A stretch of 64,000 bases of DNA from the NCBI GenBank assembly GCA_943329665.2, contig CALQEU020000005.1, positions 1 through 64,000 of the forward strand, in the 5' to 3' direction. The stretch is from JAJTFW01 sp903922455. Its GTDB lineage: Bacteria > Bacteroidota > Bacteroidia > AKYH767-A > OLB10. Shown one piece after another: positions 50,778 through 59,313 of this stretch; within the stretch, counting starts at the first letter, position 1, and the number at the start of each line of letters is the position of its first letter. The position numbers were made by a program, and so were the translations under genes. Below the pieces are notes generated by a model. The model was not told the origin of the DNA, did no database searches, and worked only from the letters and a program-made list of their open reading frames with translations.

Positions 50778-52259
50778 ATGCGGATCCTCAATAACATAAA
50801 GCTATTAATAATCACATTATTAGCTATAATTTCAATCAACTCTTGTAAGAAGGATGTACTCCTAACCGACTCGAATGCAAAGTTAAATTTTTCTACTGAC
50901 ACCATTCTTTTTGATACCGTTTTCGCAAGTATAGGCTCGGTTACCAAGAATTTTAGAGTTTATAATCCCTACGACGAAGTTTTAAAGATTTCCAGCATTC
51001 GCCTTGCCAACGGCGCCGCTTCCCTATTCCGTGTAAATGTAAATGGTATTCCAGGCACCTCATTTTCAGATATTGAGATCAGAGGCGGCGATAGTATATG
51101 GGTATTTGTAGAAGTGACGGTGAATCCAAATAATCAATCACTCCCATATGTAGTTCAAGATTCCATTATTTTTGAAACGAATGGAAATATTCAAGATATC
51201 GACTTAGTAGCATGGGGACAAAATGCACATTTTTTTATAGCAAAGAAGGAAAGTCCAAACCTTCCGCCGTATGTAATTATTGATACGAACTTGAATTCAA
51301 CGATTACTTGGGATAAAAATTTACCCTATGTTATCTATGGCGGATTTGCGGTGGTGGATTCGTCAACTACTCTCATCATTACAGAAGGCACGCAAATTCA
51401 TTTTAGTAATGCCGGCGGGCTCTGGATCTACAAAAGCGGTACATTAAAAGTTCAAGGCACTAAAGATAAGCCTGTCGTTTTTCAAGGACTAAGACGCGAA
51501 ACAGCTTTACAAGAAGAGCCCGGACAATGGGATCGTATTTGGATCAACGACGGAGGGATTCATGAGATTGACTATGCCGTCATCAAAAATGGTTTTATCG
51601 GGTTACAATTGGAAACACTATTCGATCCAGCCTTACCCGTCTTCCTCAAACTAACGAATACGCAGATCCGAAATATGAGCGGACTGGGAATATTAGCTCG
51701 TAATTTTAAGGTAGATGGATGGAACGATGTAATTTCAAATTGCGGAAGTTACAATGCAGCCTTCACCATCGGTGGAGAATACGATTTCACGCATTGCACT
51801 TTTGCCAACTTTTGGAATTTTGGACAAAGAACAACGCCGGTCATGTATTTAAACAATTACACAACGGATCAAGCTGGACAAGATGTTCCAGTGCCCATGA
51901 CCAAGGCCGAATTCAAAAACTGCATCATCTACGGCAACAACGACAACGAATTAGAATTAGATTTCAAAACGGGCGCATTGAATAATCACGTGTTTCGAAA
52001 TTGCATTATCAAAGCAGATGGCAATACTCCAACAACAGATTTATCCCATTTTCCTTTGATCTACCTCAACAACAATCCGCAATTCAAAAATACTTTTAAT
52101 AATGACTTAACGCTCGACACACTAGCCTTTGCAAGAGAGAAAGGTGATTTTTCGCTAATCAATCAGTCGGCAATACCACCGATGAATATCGATATCAACG
52201 GGGTGACTCGACCACTTGGTGGCACACAACCTGACCTTGGTGCTTTTGAGCGTGATTGA
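50778..52259 (+). CDS. Lipoprotein with beta-helix-like repeats
   Basis: A 493-residue lipoprotein (ISINSC lipobox after MRILNNIKLLIITLL). After an all-beta N-terminal region (about 30-160; DTILFDTVFASIGSVTKNFRVYNP) there is a parallel beta-helix-like C-terminal section with many Asn/Gly turns and repeated I-x-N/C-I-I motifs (FKNCIIYGNNDNELELDF, FRNCIIKADG). The C-terminal GVTRPLGGTQPDLGAFERD matches the ending of 'choice-of-anchor/right-handed beta-helix' proteins of Bacteroidota (P-D-[LI]-G-A-[FY]-E). Probably a surface polysaccharide-binding or structural protein. Its TGA stop is part of an octamer tract. Confidence 0.72.
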   Translation: MRILNNIKLLIITLLAIISINSCKKDVLLTDSNAKLNFSTDTILFDTVFASIGSVTKNFRVYNPYDEVLKISSIRLANGAASLFRVNVNGIPGTSFSDIEIRGGDSIWVFVEVTVNPNNQSLPYVVQDSIIFETNGNIQDIDLVAWGQNAHFFIAKKESPNLPPYVIIDTNLNSTITWDKNLPYVIYGGFAVVDSSTTLIITEGTQIHFSNAGGLWIYKSGTLKVQGTKDKPVVFQGLRRETALQEEPGQWDRIWINDGGIHEIDYAVIKNGFIGLQLETLFDPALPVFLKLTNTQIRNMSGLGILARNFKVDGWNDVISNCGSYNAAFTIGGEYDFTHCTFANFWNFGQRTTPVMYLNNYTTDQAGQDVPVPMTKAEFKNCIIYGNNDNELELDFKTGALNNHVFRNCIIKADGNTPTTDLSHFPLIYLNNNPQFKNTFNNDLTLDTLAFAREKGDFSLINQSAIPPMNIDINGVTRPLGGTQPDLGAFERD

Positions 52260-52290
52260 TTTGAAAATTTGAAAATGTGTTAATTTGAAG
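52259..52290. repeat. Octamer tract overlapping a gene end
   Basis: Four 8-base units ATTTGAAA, ATTTGAAA, ATGTGTTA, ATTTGAAG. The first begins at the last base of the TGA stop of the preceding lipoprotein gene. Confidence 0.75.
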
Positions 52291-52300
52291 ATGCAAGTAA

Positions 52301-52454
52301 AAAATCCGCGAAAATCAGATTTATCCTTTTTATCCGCGTTCTAATTTAGAACTCTAAGAGTACTGAGCTTTTTATTCTTCTAGAATCAATCCTAAAAAAT
52401 CTTAACCATCATAAAAAATCAGTGCCTGCCTACCGTAGCTTTAGCATAGGTAGG
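52301..52454. repeat. Intergenic dispersed repeats
   Basis: 52301-52341 has the pattern AAAATCCGCGAAAATCAGAT then TTTTTATCCGCGTTC. 52393-52424 is the 32-base repeat shared with 31798-31829. 52429-52454 is the near-palindrome CCTACC ... GGTAGG with TAGCTTTAGC between. Convergent gap, no gene. Confidence 0.75.
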
Positions 52455-52475
52455 TTCCATTTGCATAGTACTTTC

Positions 52476-53507
52476 CTAAATCCCCATCAAAAACTCCAAC
52501 GTATCCACTCCATCAGCATACTCATCCAACCTGGGCTGCTGCGAAGTTCCAAAGGGTAAATACCTCCCTCCTACTATACATTGAATATTTTTCTCATCTG
52601 ATTTCAAAGTTTCTTCCAGTTTTTTCTCATCCTCATAATATTCAAAATGCAACACCGACACAGGCGTAGCAATCGGTGCTGCTTCCCTCAGCAACAAAAA
52701 ATTATTCGTTAAAAACTGCTCACTATTCAGCAAATACAAAGCTCGATGATAATCGTAATTATTCATAAACTTATTATGGTTCATCAATTCGCTGTACTTC
52801 TCCATCGCATTAAAAAATGAATTGAAATTATAACCCATCGGCACATATAATTTCGAAACATTACGACATCCTAATCCGAAATACGAAAAAATATCCTCCC
52901 CTAAATTAATGAAATCAGCATCCGTTTCATCTCCTTTCAAAATCCCTACTGAATTTCTATTCTTACGAATGATGTGTGGATACTTTCCAAAATAATAATC
53001 GAAGTATCTTGAACTATTATTATTTCCGGTGGCTATAACGGCATCTATATCCGTAAATCGCTCTTGCACCGAAATTACTCCCGCCAAATCAGGAGAAATC
53101 TTCTGCAACACCTCTATATAAAAAGGCAAAAGGAATTTATCATCAGAAGAACATTTAATCGTTGGTGAATGGCCGCTAATCAACACCGAAAGTAAATCGT
53201 GAAATCCTACTGCTGGAATATTTCCTGCCATTATAATTCCCACTTTTTTATTCCCTTTTAAAGTATCCAATGCTGTATAATTCGCCACCCATTTTTCTAA
53301 ATTCGCCTTTTCCATCCACGAAACATGCGCTTTCATCGATCGCAAAATATTTTCTGTAGTGAACCATGCATTTGAGTTTTTCGCATGTACCATCACGCGA
53401 TTCAAAGGACTTTCCGAATGATCTCCAGCCGACTCGATTTCATCTATTAATGCACCCAAATCATGACCCCAAAGACTTAATTTTTCTATTCTTTCACTTT
53501 TTTTCAT
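52476..53507 (-). CDS. LuxC-family acyl-CoA reductase
   Basis: A 343-residue fatty acyl-CoA or acyl-thioester reductase of the LuxC family, shorter than LuxC of Vibrio. The NAD(P)-binding region IIMAGNIPAVGFHDLLSVLISG is at about 98-119; the active-site Cys is probably in FGLGCRNVSKLYVP; VGGRYLPFGTSQQPRLDEYADGVDTLEF is family-typical of Bacteroidota members. It lies divergent to the ferredoxin gene with a 99-base gap, in the usual block with serC, serA and DUF1015. Substrate is not known. Confidence 0.8.
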   Translation of the reverse strand: MKKSERIEKLSLWGHDLGALIDEIESAGDHSESPLNRVMVHAKNSNAWFTTENILRSMKAHVSWMEKANLEKWVANYTALDTLKGNKKVGIIMAGNIPAVGFHDLLSVLISGHSPTIKCSSDDKFLLPFYIEVLQKISPDLAGVISVQERFTDIDAVIATGNNNSSRYFDYYFGKYPHIIRKNRNSVGILKGDETDADFINLGEDIFSYFGLGCRNVSKLYVPMGYNFNSFFNAMEKYSELMNHNKFMNNYDYHRALYLLNSEQFLTNNFLLLREAAPIATPVSVLHFEYYEDEKKLEETLKSDEKNIQCIVGGRYLPFGTSQQPRLDEYADGVDTLEFLMGI

Positions 53508-53548
53508 ACAATTCTTACTCCTTTTTGCCGAAATGAAACTTTTCTGAT

Positions 53549-53556
53549 TATTTTTG
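53549..53556 (+). promoter_or_regulatory. Bacteroidota minus-7 promoter box (TATTTTTG)
   Basis: TATTTTTG 50 bases before the ferredoxin ATG at 53607. It lies in the divergent region shared with the LuxC-type gene. Confidence 0.5.
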
Positions 53557-53606
53557 TGTTCAAATAATTAAGCAAAAATATTGCATTAAACACTTACCTA
53601 CTCATT

Positions 53607-53957
53607 ATGGCAATCATAATTACAGACGAATGTATCAATTGCGGAGCTTGCGAGCCCGAATGTCCAAATAACGCCATCTACGAAGGTGGAGCAGAATGGC
53701 GCTTCTCAGATGGAACCAATGTAAAAGGCATGTTTGCCAAGTTAGATGGTACTTCTATCGATGCGAATGCTGCTCAAGAGCCGAAGTCGATGGACATCTA
53801 TTACATTGTAACTGACAAGTGTACAGAGTGCGTTGGGTTTCACGATGAGCCTCAGTGCGCTGCTGTTTGTCCTGTTGATTGTTGCGTGGATGATCCCGAT
53901 TTCCGTGAGTCTCAAGAGACCTTAACTGCTAAAAAAGATAGCATGCATGCTGCTTAA
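53607..53957 (+). CDS. 4Fe-4S dicluster ferredoxin
   Basis: A 116-residue electron carrier with two Fe-S motifs. The first is CINCGACEPECP (residues 10-21). The second, CTECVGFHDEPQCAAVCPVDC, has a short insert of the 2[4Fe-4S] Alvin-type, in which the second motif is interrupted. The segment between them (about 25-70) is unusually long and acidic. It is followed by a terminator. Beside the LuxC-type reductase it may be its electron donor or serve another redox step. Confidence 0.9.
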   Translation: MAIIITDECINCGACEPECPNNAIYEGGAEWRFSDGTNVKGMFAKLDGTSIDANAAQEPKSMDIYYIVTDKCTECVGFHDEPQCAAVCPVDCCVDDPDFRESQETLTAKKDSMHAA

Positions 53958-53974
53958 AGCATTCAAAATAAATG

Positions 53975-54008
53975 AAACCCTGTAGCGCGAGTTGCAGGGT
54001 TTTTTTTA
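53975..54008 (+). terminator. Intrinsic terminator of the ferredoxin gene
   Basis: AAACCCTG (53975-53982) pairs with CAGGGTTT (53995-54002) around a 12-base loop, then a T8 run. It lies 17 bases after the stop codon. Confidence 0.9.
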
Positions 54009-54055
54009 TTTCTACCCGCAAGAGATAGAAATCCATTGCTTTACAATGAATATAC

Positions 54056-54063
54056 TAGATTTG
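54056..54063 (+). promoter_or_regulatory. Bacteroidota minus-7 promoter box (TAGATTTG)
   Basis: TAGATTTG 6 bases before the ATG at 54070 chosen for the next gene. This makes the upstream start at 53992, inside the terminator, unlikely. Confidence 0.55.
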
Positions 54064-54069
54064 CGTTCG

Positions 54070-54918
54070 ATGAAAATGTTGAGGCGTATTCCTTTCTTTC
54101 TTTTTTTCTTGCTGATGGGTTTTCAGGGCTTTTGCACTTCTGATACTTTAGCTTTAAAATCCAGCATTACCCGATTAATCGCTCTGGGCGACAGTGTTTT
54201 AAAGTTAAGGGAAGATGGGCTGAAGGATTCATTAAACTCGGAGTTTTCAAAATTATTAGATAGCATACTTTACACTCCAGAAGGAGCCCCATTGAGTTTT
54301 TATCAAGTGAAATCGTTGTCGGTGGCTCAGGATCCATCTAAAAAGGTAAAAGCCATTACCTGGATGGTTTCAAAGAAAAATGGAAGTGAATTCCATTATT
54401 TTGGATATCTCATCACACAATTGGACCCGAAAAAACCATCTACCATTACTCGATTGCATCAAAACAAAGAACTCATTCGTGATGAATTGGAATTTTTAAA
54501 AGGCGACTCAAGTACTTGGATGGGATGCATTTATTATTCGGTAATGGTTGAACGTTATAAGAAGAAGGACTATTTTTTGCTCTTAGGATGGGCTCCTCAA
54601 TCGTTGTTTACTACTCGTAAAATTGCAGAAGCCATCAGCATTACACCCACCAAAATTAATTTAGGAATACCACAGATTAAAGCCGGTGGAAAAGCAAAAA
54701 CACGCTTAGTTTTGGAATACAATGCACAAGCGACTATTAGCTTAAAGTATAATGAAAGCAAAAAGATGATTGTGATGGACCACCTCTCTTCATCCGATCC
54801 CCGACCAGAGGCAAAAGGAATGTATCAATTGTATGGTCCTGATTTAAGTTATGATGGACTTAAATTTGAAAAAGGGGGCTGGATTTTGCAGCGTGATATT
54901 GACGTGCGGAATAAATAA
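54070..54918 (+). CDS. Secreted protein of unknown function
   Basis: A 282-residue exported protein beginning MKMLRRIPFFLFFLLMGFQGFC at 54070. The in-frame ATG at 53992 would lie in the ferredoxin terminator and is rejected. The body is mixed alpha/beta: helix-rich N-terminal half (LALKSSITRLIALGDSVLKL, landmarks), then strands with aromatic residues (EFHYFGYLITQL, MGCIYYSVMVERYKKKDYFLLLGWAPQ). It ends with YQLYGPDLSYDGLKFEKGGWILQRDIDVR. Similar secreted proteins sit next to serC in Bacteroidota, but no function is known. Confidence 0.6.
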   Translation: MKMLRRIPFFLFFLLMGFQGFCTSDTLALKSSITRLIALGDSVLKLREDGLKDSLNSEFSKLLDSILYTPEGAPLSFYQVKSLSVAQDPSKKVKAITWMVSKKNGSEFHYFGYLITQLDPKKPSTITRLHQNKELIRDELEFLKGDSSTWMGCIYYSVMVERYKKKDYFLLLGWAPQSLFTTRKIAEAISITPTKINLGIPQIKAGGKAKTRLVLEYNAQATISLKYNESKKMIVMDHLSSSDPRPEAKGMYQLYGPDLSYDGLKFEKGGWILQRDIDVRNK

Positions 54919-55028
54919 AACTAAAGTCATATTCCCTCCTCTTTTCCTTGCCATTTAGCCGAATTCCTGCTTACTTTGAGGTCAGCAACCTGTTCGATTT
55001 AAAAAGAACATAATCAGCTATATAAAAA

Positions 55029-56093
55029 ATGAGAAAACATAACTTAGGCGCAGGTCCAGGCGTATTGCCTGAATCCGCATTGCAAAAATCAGCAGCAGCA
55101 GCGCTCGATTTTAACAATATTGGGATGTCCATTTTGGAAATTTCCCACCGAAGCAAAGATTTTGAACAGGTATTGGAAAACACCACTTCACTCGTAAAAG
55201 AATTATTAGGCGTTCCTGATAATTATTCTATTCTCTTTTTACAAGGTGGCGCCAGTACACAGTTTGCGATGGTACCGATGAATTTACTGCATACAAAAGC
55301 TGCCTATGTAGACTCAGGCGTATGGGCAAATAAAGCTATAAAAGAAGCAAAATTATTTGGTGAAGTAAACGTAGTTGCTTCCTCTAAAGATCAAAACTAT
55401 TCCTACATCCCAAAAAATTATGTAATCCCAACGGATTGTGATTATTTACACATTACCTCTAACAATACCATTTACGGGACACAAATGAGTGCATTTCCCA
55501 CGAGTCCTATTCCCCTGATTTGTGATATGTCGAGCGATATATTTAGCCGCCCTGTGGATGTTTCTAAATTTGATTTGATCTATGCGGGTGCTCAAAAAAA
55601 TATGGGACCTGCCGGTGTAACGTTAGTCATTATCAAGAATGATATTTTAAAAGAAGTAAAACGGGTAGTGCCTACGATGATGCGTTATGCCACGCATATT
55701 GAAGGTGGATCGATGTATAATACACCTCCAGTATTTTCCATTTATGTTTGTATGGCTACTTTAGAATGGCTAAAATCAATTGGTGGAGTAAGTGCCATCG
55801 AAAAAATAAACAAACAAAAAGCAGAATTATTTTATAACGAAGTGGATACTAATCCACTTTTCACTGGCACTTGTGCAGTAGAAGATCGTTCGCGCATGAA
55901 TGCATGTTTCTTGCTGAAGAATCCGGAGTTAGACGAGGAATTTTTGAAGCAAGCAAAAGCGCATGGAATCATTGGAATTAAAGGCCACCGCTCGGTGGGT
56001 GGATTCCGTGCATCCATGTACAACGCAGCGCCTTTAGAAAGTGTGAAAGCGCTGACTGATTTAATGAAAGATTTCGCATTGAAGACAGCATAA
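55029..56093 (+). CDS. serC: Phosphoserine aminotransferase
   Basis: A 354-residue PLP enzyme of serine synthesis (3-phosphohydroxypyruvate to phosphoserine). Motifs: N-terminal LGAGPGVLPESALQKS, HRSKDFEQVLENT, FLQGGASTQFAMVPMNL, and the PLP lysine in AGAQKNMGPAGVT (Lys at about 197). C-terminal KGHRSVGGFRASMYNA binds phosphate. Followed by serA after 54 bases, so they form a serine operon. The cluster is typical of Bacteroidota. Confidence 0.95.
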   Translation: MRKHNLGAGPGVLPESALQKSAAAALDFNNIGMSILEISHRSKDFEQVLENTTSLVKELLGVPDNYSILFLQGGASTQFAMVPMNLLHTKAAYVDSGVWANKAIKEAKLFGEVNVVASSKDQNYSYIPKNYVIPTDCDYLHITSNNTIYGTQMSAFPTSPIPLICDMSSDIFSRPVDVSKFDLIYAGAQKNMGPAGVTLVIIKNDILKEVKRVVPTMMRYATHIEGGSMYNTPPVFSIYVCMATLEWLKSIGGVSAIEKINKQKAELFYNEVDTNPLFTGTCAVEDRSRMNACFLLKNPELDEEFLKQAKAHGIIGIKGHRSVGGFRASMYNAAPLESVKALTDLMKDFALKTA

Positions 56094-56147
56094 TACATTC
56101 TCTTATCTTTTGATTTTCTCTCACTCACCTAATTCGAAATACCTCTT

Positions 56148-57113
56148 ATGCCAAAAATTCTAGCGAACGACGGAATCGACAAAGCCGGAAAACAAATTCT
56201 TGAAGCTGCTGGCATTCATGTAGAGACGAATAAGATTGCGCAAGAAGATTTGATGAAGTCACTAAACGATTTTGATGGCATCCTAGTTCGTAGTGCCACC
56301 ACCGTTAGGAAGGAGTTGATTGATGCCTGCCCAAATTTGAAGTTGATTGGTCGAGCTGGTGTGGGTATGGATAATATTGATGTAGCCTATGCACGCGACA
56401 AAGGACTTAAGGTAATCAACACTCCAGAAGCTTCTTCAGAGAGCGTGGCGGAGCTGGTATTCGCTCATTTTTTTACGATGGCGCGTTGCTTACACCTCAG
56501 CAATCGGGAGATGCCTTCTACCACTACAAAAGAGCGTTTCAACGAATTAAAAAAAGTGTATTCATCGGGTGTCGAACTTAAAGGAAAAACATTAGGCATC
56601 ATCGGATTTGGAAATATTGGTCAGGCTGTAGCTCGCATGGGCATTGGATTAGGCATGCATATTCTTCCATTCAAGTTAAGAGCGGAAGATGTGAAAATTG
56701 AAATTGATATTTTCCGTACAGTGACCGATACAAAGATGGTTCTAACCATGAAGTGTGTTCCCTTCGAAAAATTGTTGGCTGAAAGCGATTTCATCACCTT
56801 GCATGTTCCTTTTCCGAAAGGAGCACCCCCTATCATTGGCAAAAGAGAATTGGAGCAAATGAAAAATGGCGTTTACTTGGTGAACACCGCACGTGGAGGT
56901 GCCGTAAATGAATCAGAATTATTAGAAGCTTTAAACTCGGGAAAAGTAGCTGCAGCGGGATTAGATGTTTTCGAAAACGAACCTCTCATTCGCGAAGAAT
57001 TACGTCAGCACCCGCGTGTTTCCTTGAGTCCACATATTGGAGGATCCACACCCGAAGCCCAAGAGCGTATTGGAATTGAAATCGCACAAAAAATTGTTGA
57101 ACATTTTAAATAA
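56148..57113 (+). CDS. serA: D-3-phosphoglycerate dehydrogenase, short form
   Basis: A 321-residue NAD-dependent enzyme that oxidises 3-phosphoglycerate to start serine synthesis. N-terminal LANDGIDKAGKQILEAAG, the NAD fold GKTLGIIGFGNIGQAVARMG, the conserved Arg in NTARGGAVNE, and the SPHIGGSTPEAQERIG block with catalytic His are all present. The C-terminal ACT regulatory domain of longer forms is absent, so no serine feedback domain is seen. Preceded by serC. Confidence 0.92.
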   Translation: MPKILANDGIDKAGKQILEAAGIHVETNKIAQEDLMKSLNDFDGILVRSATTVRKELIDACPNLKLIGRAGVGMDNIDVAYARDKGLKVINTPEASSESVAELVFAHFFTMARCLHLSNREMPSTTTKERFNELKKVYSSGVELKGKTLGIIGFGNIGQAVARMGIGLGMHILPFKLRAEDVKIEIDIFRTVTDTKMVLTMKCVPFEKLLAESDFITLHVPFPKGAPPIIGKRELEQMKNGVYLVNTARGGAVNESELLEALNSGKVAAAGLDVFENEPLIREELRQHPRVSLSPHIGGSTPEAQERIGIEIAQKIVEHFK

Positions 57114-57133
57114 AATATACTATTTAACTTCCT

Positions 57134-57853
57134 ATGAAATCAATACTCTTTCTAATTGGCTTACTCGCAAGTTCAATCTCTTGCTTTGCTCAAAAAGATC
57201 AAAAAGCAAATCCTCGCTTTGATAAATTTATGGACAAGGTAGCAGATTCAAAAGGAGTATCCCGTCCGGAGAAAATAGAATCGCCGCACGCTAATCATTT
57301 TTATAAAACGTATGCTGATTTCATAGCCGTTAATCCTGTCCCCGATGTGCTTTTAAGTGGAGCCCGAAAAGAAATTTTAGGTTCAGTATCTTATGAAGTG
57401 TCCATGGGTACAGAAATAAAAAAAATGAAAGTCAGCGAACTCGCCTCTACCTACTGGGGTTTTTGCAACAAGTATGGCGTTTTATTTAGACTTTATGAAA
57501 AGGACGCTTACATGGTCATTATCGCCGGAAACATTACTCAATATGTTAAATCAGGGGATTGTACTGGTACCTTGAACAACGACAGCACATTCACACTTTT
57601 ATATGGAATGGCAGGACAAGGAGGCTACTTAGATTATGGATCGTTGGGTACAGATGGTGAAATCGTTAATCTTGACGTAAGCTACAGTGGTAAAAGTAAA
57701 GCCCTCGAAAAAATGATGGCAGCACATCCAGAAATTTTAAATGCACTAAAAAATGATAGAGAGGATTCAAATTATGTTAAAGAAAAATATCATAAACGTG
57801 AAAATTTAACTTTTAAAATTCAACATTACATTCGACAATTCAACAGTTTATAA
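57134..57853 (+). CDS. Secreted protein of unknown function
   Basis: A 239-residue exported protein with a signal peptide (1-20, ending CFAQK). The mature part begins with a helical stretch rich in Lys (KANPRFDKFMDKVADSKG), then Thr/Ser-rich beta segments, one CTGT-type Cys pair (CNKYGVLFRLYE, GDCTGTLNND), then a helical tail. It sits 20 bases after serA and 37 bases before the DUF1015 gene, in the serine block, so it probably belongs to the operon. No function is known. Confidence 0.6.
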   Translation: MKSILFLIGLLASSISCFAQKDQKANPRFDKFMDKVADSKGVSRPEKIESPHANHFYKTYADFIAVNPVPDVLLSGARKEILGSVSYEVSMGTEIKKMKVSELASTYWGFCNKYGVLFRLYEKDAYMVIIAGNITQYVKSGDCTGTLNNDSTFTLLYGMAGQGGYLDYGSLGTDGEIVNLDVSYSGKSKALEKMMAAHPEILNALKNDREDSNYVKEKYHKRENLTFKIQHYIRQFNSL

Positions 57854-57890
57854 ATAATAAAATTAATTTAAATCGATTAAAAAAATATAC

Positions 57891-59135
57891 ATGGCCCAGT
57901 TAAAAGCATTTAAAGGAATTCGTCCCGTTCAAGAATTAGTGAAGCGTGTTGCATGTCGTCCGTACGATGTACTCAATGAAAAAGAAGCAAGAATCGAAGC
58001 GAATGGCGATAAAATTTCATTTTATCACGTTATTAAACCTGAAATAGATTTCCCTGATGGATATAATGTTTATTCTCCAGAAATTTATGAGAAAGGACGC
58101 GATAATTTCGCTGCCATGCGCGCTGATGGTGTTTTTACACAAGACGAAACCGAATGTTTGTACATCTACAGTCAAACGATGAATGGTCGCACCCAATATG
58201 GCATTGTAGGTTGTGCTTCTGTAGATGATTATTTGAATGATGTTATTAAAAAACATGAACTCACTCGTCCCGACAAAGAAGAAGATCGCAAAAACCACGT
58301 TCGTGTTGGAAATATGAATGCAGAACCTGTATTTTTCGCTTATCCACATGTTGCTGCACTCGATGCTATTGTTGCCGATGTGATAAAAGCAACTCCTGCT
58401 TACGACATGATTACGGACGATGGTATCGGACATACTTTTTGGGTAATCAGTGATGCAAAAACAGTAAGTGACATTATCACTTTGTTTGCAAAAGTTCCGA
58501 ATACGTATGTTGCTGATGGGCATCATCGCACCGCTGCTGCTGCTTTGGTCGGACAAGAACTTCGTAAATTAAATTCGAATCATACAGGACAGGAAAGCTA
58601 TAATTTTTTCCTGGCTGTACACTTCCCCGACAATCAATTGCACATCATGGATTATAATCGTGTGATCAAAGATTTGAATGGACATTCGGCAAATGATATC
58701 CTTGAAAAATTAAAAGAGAATTTCGAAATCACCGAAAAAGGAAATGCAGAATATCGTCCAGCAAAACTGCATGAGTTCAGTATGTACCTAGATGGGAAAT
58801 GGTATGCACTCCAAACAAAAGCAGGAACATACGACGACAATGATGTGATTGGTGTGTTAGATGTTACCATACTTTCCAAAAAAGTTCTTGAGCCTATTTT
58901 CAATATCGTCGACTTACGAAAAGACAAGCGTATTGATTTTGTAGGGGGATTAAGAGGATTAGGAGAATTGAAGTCGAGAGTAGATTCAGGTGATATGAAA
59001 ATCGCATTTGCCTTGTATCCTGTAACCATGAAACAACTGATTGACATTGCGGATACAAATCAAATTATGCCGCCCAAAACAACGTGGTTTGAACCGAAGT
59101 TGAGAAGTGGGTTGGTGGTGCATTCGTTGAGTTAA
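57891..59135 (+). CDS. DUF1015 family protein
   Basis: A 414-residue cytosolic protein of the DUF1015 family. N-terminal AFKGIRPVQELVKRVACRPYDVLNEKEAR is diagnostic: the 'RP.yDv' segment at about 22-26. Later blocks VADGHHRTAAAALVG and LDVTILSKKVLEPIF are also typical. DUF1015 genes often stand beside serA and serC, as here, and may act on serine or phosphoserine; no activity is established. The TAA stop starts an ATTGGTAA octamer tract. Confidence 0.9.
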   Translation: MAQLKAFKGIRPVQELVKRVACRPYDVLNEKEARIEANGDKISFYHVIKPEIDFPDGYNVYSPEIYEKGRDNFAAMRADGVFTQDETECLYIYSQTMNGRTQYGIVGCASVDDYLNDVIKKHELTRPDKEEDRKNHVRVGNMNAEPVFFAYPHVAALDAIVADVIKATPAYDMITDDGIGHTFWVISDAKTVSDIITLFAKVPNTYVADGHHRTAAAALVGQELRKLNSNHTGQESYNFFLAVHFPDNQLHIMDYNRVIKDLNGHSANDILEKLKENFEITEKGNAEYRPAKLHEFSMYLDGKWYALQTKAGTYDDNDVIGVLDVTILSKKVLEPIFNIVDLRKDKRIDFVGGLRGLGELKSRVDSGDMKIAFALYPVTMKQLIDIADTNQIMPPKTTWFEPKLRSGLVVHSLS

Positions 59136-59158
59136 TTGGTAAATTGGTAAATTGCTAC
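59135..59158. repeat. Octamer tract overlapping a gene end
   Basis: ATTGGTAA twice then ATTGCTAC. The first unit begins on the last base of the TAA stop of the DUF1015 gene. Confidence 0.65.
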
Positions 59159-59313
59159 GCAAAGATTTACACCGTGGCGGAGAATTAATCGAGTGTTGCG
59201 AAGTTTTGCGATAATTCTCCTAAAGTCTTACCCATAGCACTATTGTTTGAATTATAAATCCACTTGCTAAGTAGCGGAACAATTTTGTGTAAAAGCAGAC
59301 TGAAAAAACGAAA

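Noticed and set aside
53992..54069. Upstream start of the secreted protein at 53992
   Set aside because: It lies inside the ferredoxin terminator hairpin, and a minus-7 box sits after it.
58017..58556. A 179-codon minus-strand frame over the DUF1015 gene
   Set aside because: Antisense to a complete family member; no recognisable domain.
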